A stretch of DNA of 6,713 nucleotides from the NCBI GenBank assembly GCA_002415335.1, contig DHXL01000017.1:1-6713 (forward strand), given 5' to 3'. Below the pieces are notes generated by a model, which saw nothing but the letters and a program-made list of their open reading frames with translations, had not been told where the DNA came from and ran no database searches. Shown here in pieces: positions 1 through 4,850 of this stretch. The translations under genes and the position numbers were made by a program. Origin of the DNA: Oxalobacteraceae bacterium UBA5157. GTDB lineage: Bacteria; Pseudomonadota; Gammaproteobacteria; Burkholderiales; Burkholderiaceae_D. Position 1 is the stretch's first letter; each line of letters opens with the position of its first letter.

Positions 1-512
1 CTGACGAACAACGGCACTTGAACCGAGTGGCAATGCTTTTCGACGGCATTTTCAATCTTGGCTGCCTTCAACACGTTGCCGGAAGTATTGCCCTTGACCG
101 CGGGCTCCGAGTAAATCACCTGGCGAGCGATGGTTGTTGGCAATTCAACGGAAATCGCCTTGCCGTCATAAAAAACAGCTTCGCATTCCATGCCGTCCTT
201 CAGGTAATGCAGCGCATCACCGAGGTTTTCTTCTTCAATTTCGTACTGATTGTATTCCGCATCCATGAACACGAATAATGGGTCAGCGAAATAAGAATAC
301 GTCACAGGCTTCTTGTCGAGAACGACGACGTCGAATTTGTCGTCACCGCGGAATACGTTTTCCTGAGGGCTGTTAGTCAGGAGATTTTTCATCTTCCATT
401 TGTAGGTGAAGCCCGTGCGGCTCGAACCATTGATATCGGAACGCAGCACGATCATAGGCTTGCTATCAATCATAATGATGTTGCCAACACGGATTTCTTT
501 TGCGGGTTTCAT
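1..512 (-). CDS. efp: Elongation factor P, Arg32 type (C-terminus cut by window edge)
   Basis: EF-P binds between the P and E sites of the ribosome and speeds peptide-bond formation at consecutive prolines. The first 170 residues are visible; the family is usually about 185-190 long, so roughly the last 15-20 lie beyond the left edge. The protein opens with MKPAKEIRVGN, a standard family start that fixes the ATG at 512. An N-terminal KOW-like domain covers roughly residues 1-64, and two OB-fold domains follow. The middle one holds the signature YSYFADPLFVFMD, followed by NQYEIEEENLGDALHYL and ISVELPTT. The tip of the domain I loop reads NGSSRTGF, which places Arg at residue 32, the residue rhamnosylated by EarP in beta- and gammaproteobacteria; the Lys-modified type has Lys near position 34. 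The modifying enzyme is encoded immediately upstream on the same strand. No Shine-Dalgarno sequence is visible before the ATG (CACTCTTT precedes it). Base composition is visibly less GC-rich than in the kor genes, as is common for a highly expressed gene. Identity is very sure. Confidence 0.97.
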   Translation of the reverse strand, partial: MKPAKEIRVGNIIMIDSKPMIVLRSDINGSSRTGFTYKWKMKNLLTNSPQENVFRGDDKFDVVVLDKKPVTYSYFADPLFVFMDAEYNQYEIEEENLGDALHYLKDGMECEAVFYDGKAISVELPTTIARQVIYSEPAVKGNTSGNVLKAAKIENAVEKHCHSVQVPLFV

Positions 513-649
513 AAAGAGTGTACGTATAAAGTGGGTTGCATAAAGATCATCGTTCGCCTTCTGGCCATCGGCGCCGAAAGCTCACGTTTGATCGAATAGA
601 AACAGATCCTAAATCAACCCAAAATTATATCCCATTTTTCATGCGTCAC
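513..649 (-). other. earP-efp intergenic spacer, efp leader
   Basis: This 137-nt spacer separates the earP stop from the efp start and is distinctly AT-richer than the flanking genes. Read on the minus strand it contains a perfect TATAAT about 20 nt after the earP stop, which would leave a leader of roughly 100 nt before efp. I see no stem-loop followed by a T-run, so no intrinsic terminator for earP, and no purine-rich ribosome site close to the efp ATG. A short palindrome (CGGCGCCG) lies in the middle of the leader. No small open frame here looks like a gene. Confidence 0.6.
624..629 (-). promoter_or_regulatory. Candidate -10 box for efp (TATAAT)
   Basis: The minus strand carries an exact sigma-70 -10 consensus, TATAAT, just downstream of the earP stop and about 112 nt upstream of the efp ATG. 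At the expected 16-18 nt spacing the -35 region (AGGTGA, TAGGTG or ATAGGT) matches TTGACA poorly. The promoter would therefore rely on the -10 box or on an activator. A perfect -10 in an AT-rich spacer before a gene that must be abundant is suggestive, but a chance match is possible. Confidence 0.4.
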
Positions 650-1822
650 CTATCGAAGCGAACAGGCAAACTTCAACAGATTGGATGCCAGATCTCCGTT
701 TGCCAACATTTGCCGCTGCCAGTCGGCCGACCTGCAGGCAATCTTTGGCATATCAGCCTGGAATGACCGCCATAGCAGAGACTCGCTGGCTTGCTGTTTG
801 ATGCCGTCTGTCTCGGCGCCGTTCCAGCGCAAGGAAAAGGCGATCAAACTTTCAATGTTGGCCGAATAACGCTGCAGGAACGCGCGTAATTTCTTGTGGT
901 GCAAGTTTTCGTCCTGGGGGTAGATATGCCATATGAATGGCTTGCCTGCCCACTGGGCTCGCACAAAAGAGTCCTCTCCACGCACAAAATTCAGGTCGCA
1001 AGCCCATAACAATTTGTCGTAGTCCGGTTGAGGAACAAAAGGCAATACGCGTACGGTCAGCGCGCCGCGGGTCAGCGCCGCTCCCGCCTTTGCGCCCGAT
1101 CCAAGAAATGCTTGAATCGCGTCGATCGCAACCCCTTCGGGCACCAGGCAGGTGATTGCTGTGTCACCCCTTTGCCATGCATCAAACAATGCCGGCACCG
1201 GTGCATGCGGATAACAAAATAGGGACACCTTCAACGATGCCATTTCCGTTGGCGTCACGCCAAATTGCGCAAGAAATGCCGCCACGGCCGCTTGGTCTGA
1301 TTGAAATTGTTGCCGTTGTTGTTCCAATGAAGATTCGCGCAGCAAGCCACCCGTCTTGTTGGTGAAGCCAGGGAAGAAAAAATATTTCGTCAACGGAAAG
1401 CGTGGGTGCGGCGAAGGCAAAGTATGGCAACCTTCGACCCATTCTTCAGCGCTCAAGCCTTCCAGGTTGAGCCACACGGGGCGCGGATTGCACTCCGCCA
1501 TTGCGGCAATGTAGCCCGGCGGGATATCGCAGGCAAAAAATTCAATGACGATATCGGCGACATCGCCAGCCGTAAATACACCCTCTTGATTGCGCCAGTG
1601 GCGCACCGTGACGCCGGCAAGCTGTTGATCTGCGGCGTCAATCACGACGTCCGGACAAATCCGCTGAAAGCTCTGCAAATCGTCTACCCACAGGGTAACG
1701 GCGATGCCATGCTCTTGTTGCAGCTGCCTCGCCAAGCGCCAGCAGATGCCGATGTCGCCGTAGTAATCAACGACTTTGCAGAAGATGCAAAGCGATGTTG
1801 CGTGGTTTTTTCTCGTGAACAT
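650..1822 (-). CDS. earP: EF-P arginine rhamnosyltransferase EarP
   Basis: EarP is a cytoplasmic inverting GT-B glycosyltransferase (family GT104) that transfers rhamnose from dTDP-beta-L-rhamnose to Arg32 of EF-P. From the chosen start it has 390 residues, normal for the family. The N-terminal motif CIFCKVVDYYGDIG supplies Asp19 and Asp23, the equivalents of the two catalytic or binding aspartates, followed by WRLARQL and WVDDL. The mid-protein stretch FFFPGFTNKTGGLLRE is a family hallmark. The C-terminal domain has PFVPQPDYD and then RGEDSFVRAQWAGKPF (from residue 281), where Glu283 matches the essential nucleotide-sugar glutamate, and HIYPQDENLH. The frame stays open to a TTG at 1876, which would give 408 residues. 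I chose ATG at 1822 because it leaves about 11 residues before the conserved CIFCKV, as in known EarPs, whereas the extra 18 residues look unconserved. Neither start has a strong ribosome site. Oddities are Asp-Tyr-Tyr-Gly-Asp where Asp-Asn-Phe-Gly-Asp is usual, and a Pro-Pro-Gly at 101-103. efp follows on the same strand. Confidence 0.95.
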   Translation of the reverse strand: MFTRKNHATSLCIFCKVVDYYGDIGICWRLARQLQQEHGIAVTLWVDDLQSFQRICPDVVIDAADQQLAGVTVRHWRNQEGVFTAGDVADIVIEFFACDIPPGYIAAMAECNPRPVWLNLEGLSAEEWVEGCHTLPSPHPRFPLTKYFFFPGFTNKTGGLLRESSLEQQRQQFQSDQAAVAAFLAQFGVTPTEMASLKVSLFCYPHAPVPALFDAWQRGDTAITCLVPEGVAIDAIQAFLGSGAKAGAALTRGALTVRVLPFVPQPDYDKLLWACDLNFVRGEDSFVRAQWAGKPFIWHIYPQDENLHHKKLRAFLQRYSANIESLIAFSLRWNGAETDGIKQQASESLLWRSFQADMPKIACRSADWQRQMLANGDLASNLLKFACSLR

Positions 1823-1937
1823 TTTGCGGCGGAACGGGGAACAGGACAGTGCTGCGAGAATACCCGATCGACGCAAAAGTTACTACCAACCGGTCGCGTC
1901 CTCGCGACGCCGGATCCCGGTCAGTGCCTGACCGCGT
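1823..1937 (-). other. korB-earP intergenic spacer
   Basis: This 115-nt gap separates the kor operon from earP. The half next to korB holds two stem-loops (described separately). The half next to earP has no convincing promoter: TATTCT (minus strand, 1857-1862) is a weak -10 candidate, but no good -35 lies 16-18 nt upstream. The gap also contains the alternative TTG start for earP at 1876. Whether earP is read from kor readthrough or from its own promoter cannot be settled from the sequence. Confidence 0.5.
1890..1934 (-). terminator. Two tandem stem-loops after korB, possible terminator
   Basis: Starting 3 nt after the korB stop, the minus strand forms a perfect 7-bp hairpin, CGGTCAG-GCA-CTGACCG (1918-1934). 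Four nt later comes a second hairpin, GTCGCG-AGGA-CGCGAC (1893-1908), which extends by three further pairs across a 2-nt bulge out to 1890-1913. Both are GC-rich and face the end of the operon. There is no immediate U-tract; the nearest run of four T lies about 11 nt downstream. This could be a weak intrinsic terminator, an attenuator or a 3' stabiliser of the kor mRNA. The structure is plain in the sequence, but its function is inferred. Confidence 0.4.
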
Positions 1938-2993
1938 TCAGCGCAGCCCCGCATTGATCCTTTCCAGCGCTGCGGCGCCAGGACATAACGCACTCTCGTC
2001 CAGCAGGTTCAGCGGCGTGTCGACGGTGTTCAGATGCGCGTGCATATCGTGCGGTTCGGGATCGATGAACAGCAGCCCCGTCACGATCTCGCCCAGCGCA
2101 TGATGGCGCTGCAAATGGTTCATCGCACCGATCCGGTCATGCGCATCGTATTCGGCATCGAGCTTCCGCAAACGCAGCACCGAGCCGTCGTGCTGTATCA
2201 CTTCCTGCAGCGTGCCCGGTGCGTAGTCGGCGGTGATCTCGTGCCCGGGAACGAAGAAATCAATACGGTTGACCGCCTCATTGTGCTCGCGCACATAGTC
2301 GTAGCTCTTGGTCGATCCGACATGGTTGTTGAACGTGACGCAGGGGGAAATGACGTCGATGAAAGCGGCTCCGTCATGTTCCAGCGCTGCTTCGATCAGC
2401 GGGATCAGCTGCGCCTTGTCGCCGGAAAAACTGCGCGCGACGAAGGTGGCGCCGAGCTGCAGCGCGAGCGCCGCCAGATCGACCGGCGCGTCGGCATTGA
2501 CCACGCCGCGTTTGGATTTCGAGCCCTGGTCGGCGGTGGCGGAGAACTGGCCCTTGGTCAGGCCGTAGACGCCGTTGTTCATCACGATATAAGTCATGTT
2601 GACGCTGCGCCGCATGCTATGCGCGAACTGGCCGATGCCGATTGAAGCCGAGTCGCCATCGCCGGAAACGCCGAGGTAAATCAAGTCGCGATTGGCGAGA
2701 TTGGCGCCGGTCAGCACCGACGGCATGCGTCCGTGCACGGTGTTGAAACCATGCGAGCCACCCAGGAAATACGTCGGTGCCTTGGACGAGCAGCCGATTC
2801 CGGACAGCTTGGCGACCTTGTGCGGTTCGATATCGAGATTGAAGCAGGCTTGCACGATCGCAGCGGAAATCGAATCGTGTCCGCAGCCGGCGCATAGCGT
2901 TGAAATCGCGCCTTCATAATCGCGCCGCGTGTAACCCAGCTTGTTGACGGGAAGCTCGGGGTGATGCAGCTTGGGCTTGGCGAGATAAGTCAT
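1938..2993 (-). CDS. korB: 2-Oxoacid:acceptor oxidoreductase beta subunit (KorB type)
   Basis: This is the thiamine-diphosphate-binding chain of a 2-oxoacid oxidoreductase, probably acting on 2-oxoglutarate. It decarboxylates the oxoacid and feeds electrons to its own [4Fe-4S] cluster. The protein has 351 residues. Cysteines positioned as cluster ligands are Cys34 and Cys37 (CAGCGH), Cys68 (GIGCSSKAP) and Cys218 (SPCVTFNNH), the full four-ligand set of the family. The thiamine/Mg2+ motif is GDGDS at 111-115, completed by Asn139-Asn140 (MNNGVYGLTKGQ). The motif HGRMPSVLTGANLA near 87-100 is also typical. The start is ATG at 2993, preceded by AAGGTGG with a 4-nt gap. It overlaps the korA stop by 4 nt (ATGA), implying translational coupling and balanced alpha and beta chains. 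The C-terminal 80 or so residues are the usual variable tail. The family is certain; the exact oxoacid is not, since pyruvate and other oxoacids are used by close relatives. Confidence 0.93.
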   Translation of the reverse strand: MTYLAKPKLHHPELPVNKLGYTRRDYEGAISTLCAGCGHDSISAAIVQACFNLDIEPHKVAKLSGIGCSSKAPTYFLGGSHGFNTVHGRMPSVLTGANLANRDLIYLGVSGDGDSASIGIGQFAHSMRRSVNMTYIVMNNGVYGLTKGQFSATADQGSKSKRGVVNADAPVDLAALALQLGATFVARSFSGDKAQLIPLIEAALEHDGAAFIDVISPCVTFNNHVGSTKSYDYVREHNEAVNRIDFFVPGHEITADYAPGTLQEVIQHDGSVLRLRKLDAEYDAHDRIGAMNHLQRHHALGEIVTGLLFIDPEPHDMHAHLNTVDTPLNLLDESALCPGAAALERINAGLR

Positions 2994-4834
2994 TGAGCCA
3001 CCTTCTTGAGCGGTGCAACATTGAACCGCGCGAGCCGGTCGGCGATCGTGGCGGTGATGAAGCGCGCGGTAATCGGCGTGCCGTCATAGTGCAGTACTGG
3101 CGTCAGCTGCGCGGAGTCGAGCCCGCATTCGTTGATTAACATGGTACGCATCTGGCCGTCCCGATTCTGCTCGACCACGAACACGTGATCGTGCGCGGCG
3201 ATAAAGTCGTCCACGCTCGAATGGAACGGGAACGCGCGCACGCGCAGCGCGTCGAGATATAGGCCCTGCCGCTCCAGCGCATCGAGCGCCTCGCTCATGG
3301 CGGGGCTGGTGGAACCGAAATAGAGCACGCCGAACTTGGCCGGCTTGGAAGCCGGCTGTGCGACCGGCTTCGGAACGAGTTCCTTGGCGGTCTCGAATTT
3401 CTTCAGCAGGCGTTCCATGTTGTCGACATAGACCGCTCCGTCTTCGCTGTAACGTGCGTAGCGATCCTTGGTGGTGCCGCGCGTGAAATAGGCGCCGCGC
3501 GTCGGATGCGTGCCGGGATACGTGCGATAGGGAATGCCGTCGCCGTCGACATCGAGATAGCGGCCGAAATCGCGCCCTGCTTCCAGTTCATCGTGCGTCA
3601 TGACCTTGCCGCGATCCATCCGCTTGGCATCGTCCCAGGCCAGCGGATCGCAAAGGCGCGTGTTCATGCCGATGTCGAGGTCGCTCATGACGAATACCGG
3701 CGTTTGCAGGCGGTCGGCCAGATCGAGTGCGCTCGCCGAGAAGTCGAAGCATTCCTTCGGGTCCTCGGGAAATAGCAGCACATGCTTGGTATCGCCGTTG
3801 GACGCGTAGGCACACGACAAAATATCCGACTGCTGGGTGCGCGACGGCAGGCCGGTGGAGGGGCCGCCGCGCTGGACATTGATGAGGACCGCCGGGACCT
3901 CGGCGAAATACGCCAGGCCGAGGAACTCCGTCATCAGCGAGACGCCGGGACCGGAAGTGGCGGTGAAGGCACGCGCGCCGTTCCAGGCGGCGCCGATTAC
4001 CATGCCGATCGACGCCAGTTCGTCTTCGGCCTGGATGATGGCGTAGTTATGCTTGCCGGTTTCCGGGTCGGTGCGATATTTGGTGCAGTATTTTTGGAAT
4101 CCTTCCGCGATCGACGACGACGGTGTGATCGGATACCAGGCACAGACCGATGCGCCGCCGTAGACACAGCCGAGCGCGGCGGCTTGATTGCCGTCGATGA
4201 AAATCCGGTCGCCTACTTTGTCCGAACGATTTACCTTCAGGCCCATCGCGGCGCAATCCAGGTTCGCCAGCGCGTAGTCGCGCCCCATGTGCAATCCCTT
4301 GACGTTCGATTCGAGCAGTTTTTCCTTATCCTTGTACTGTTCGCTGAAGAGCTTTTCGATTTCCTTCGGATCGATGCCGAGCAGGGCCGACAGAGCACCA
4401 ACGTAAATGATGTTCTTGAACAGTTGCCGCTGTCGCGCATCGGTATAGGCATCGTTGCAAATCTGCGTGAGCGGCATGCCGATCACGTTGATGTCGGCGC
4501 GGAATTTCGATTCCGGCAGAGTCCGCGTGTTGTCGTAAAAGAGGTAGCCGCCGGGCTCGATTTCCTTGACATCCTGATCCCAGGATTGCGGATTCATCGC
4601 CACCATCAGGTCGCAGCCGCCGCGCCGGCCGAGATACCCGGCGTCGGACACGCGCACTTCGTACCAGGTCGGCATGCCCTGAATATTCGACGGAAAAATA
4701 TTGCGCGGGCTGACCGGCACGCCCATGCGCAGGATCGATCGCGCAAATAATTCATTAGCCGAGGCGGAACCGGAGCCGTTGACATTTGAAAACTTGACGA
4801 CGAAGTCGTTACTTGATTTGATGCTGTTGATCAT
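2990..4834 (-). CDS. korA: 2-Oxoacid:acceptor oxidoreductase, fused gamma-alpha subunit (KorA type)
   Basis: This is the catalytic partner of KorB, 614 residues. Residues about 10-200 form the gamma domain (Gly-rich stretch NVNGSGSASANE, then YEVRVSDAGYLGRRGGCDLMV reading as its CoA/partner-binding part). The alpha pyrimidine-binding domain starts near 212 with GNQAAALGCVYGG and YPITPSSS (234-241), then AEDELASIGM (about 269-278), ATSGPGVSLM (292-301) and RGGPSTGLPSRTQQSD (322-337). A Pro/Ala/Lys-rich hinge at about 487-500 leads to the C-terminal domain with FVVEQN. This gamma-alpha fusion with a separate beta chain is the two-subunit KorAB architecture. The ATG at 4834 lies 16 nt after the korC stop and has only a modest ribosome site (AGGGTAGG). 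The 3' end overlaps korB by 4 nt. The similarity in style and gene set to Azoarcus evansii 2-oxoglutarate:NADP+ oxidoreductase is from memory. Substrate specificity is inferred, while the family assignment is certain. Confidence 0.93.
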   Translation of the reverse strand: MINSIKSSNDFVVKFSNVNGSGSASANELFARSILRMGVPVSPRNIFPSNIQGMPTWYEVRVSDAGYLGRRGGCDLMVAMNPQSWDQDVKEIEPGGYLFYDNTRTLPESKFRADINVIGMPLTQICNDAYTDARQRQLFKNIIYVGALSALLGIDPKEIEKLFSEQYKDKEKLLESNVKGLHMGRDYALANLDCAAMGLKVNRSDKVGDRIFIDGNQAAALGCVYGGASVCAWYPITPSSSIAEGFQKYCTKYRTDPETGKHNYAIIQAEDELASIGMVIGAAWNGARAFTATSGPGVSLMTEFLGLAYFAEVPAVLINVQRGGPSTGLPSRTQQSDILSCAYASNGDTKHVLLFPEDPKECFDFSASALDLADRLQTPVFVMSDLDIGMNTRLCDPLAWDDAKRMDRGKVMTHDELEAGRDFGRYLDVDGDGIPYRTYPGTHPTRGAYFTRGTTKDRYARYSEDGAVYVDNMERLLKKFETAKELVPKPVAQPASKPAKFGVLYFGSTSPAMSEALDALERQGLYLDALRVRAFPFHSSVDDFIAAHDHVFVVEQNRDGQMRTMLINECGLDSAQLTPVLHYDGTPITARFITATIADRLARFNVAPLKKVAQ

Positions 4835-4850
4835 GGCCTACCCTGGTGAT

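Noticed and set aside
18..278. Plus-strand open frame opposite efp
   Set aside because: It is antisense to invariant EF-P sequence (the YSYFADP to SVELPTT region), so it is a shadow.
1857..1862. TATTCT as an earP -10 promoter box
   Set aside because: It matches only four of six consensus bases and has no acceptable -35 element at 16-18 nt.
1823..1876. N-terminal extension of EarP to the TTG at 1876
   Set aside because: The added 18 residues are not like EarP N-termini. The ATG at 1822 leaves a normal short lead into the conserved CIFCKV motif, although neither start has a strong ribosome site.
1406..1957. Plus-strand open frame of 183 codons opposite the earP N-terminus and the intergenic hairpins
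   Set aside because: It overlaps the conserved EarP active-site region antisense and then runs through the stem-loop spacer. It shows no conserved protein features.
2034..2645. Plus-strand open frame of 203 codons opposite korB
   Set aside because: It is antisense to korB motifs including the thiamine site region, and has no recognisable domain or good ribosome site. It is explained by the codon bias of the real gene.
3782..4750. Long open frame (322 codons) on the plus strand opposite korA
   Set aside because: It lies entirely antisense to strongly conserved KorA sequence, has a composition typical of an antisense shadow (rich in Arg, Ala, Gly, Val and His), and matches no family I recognise.
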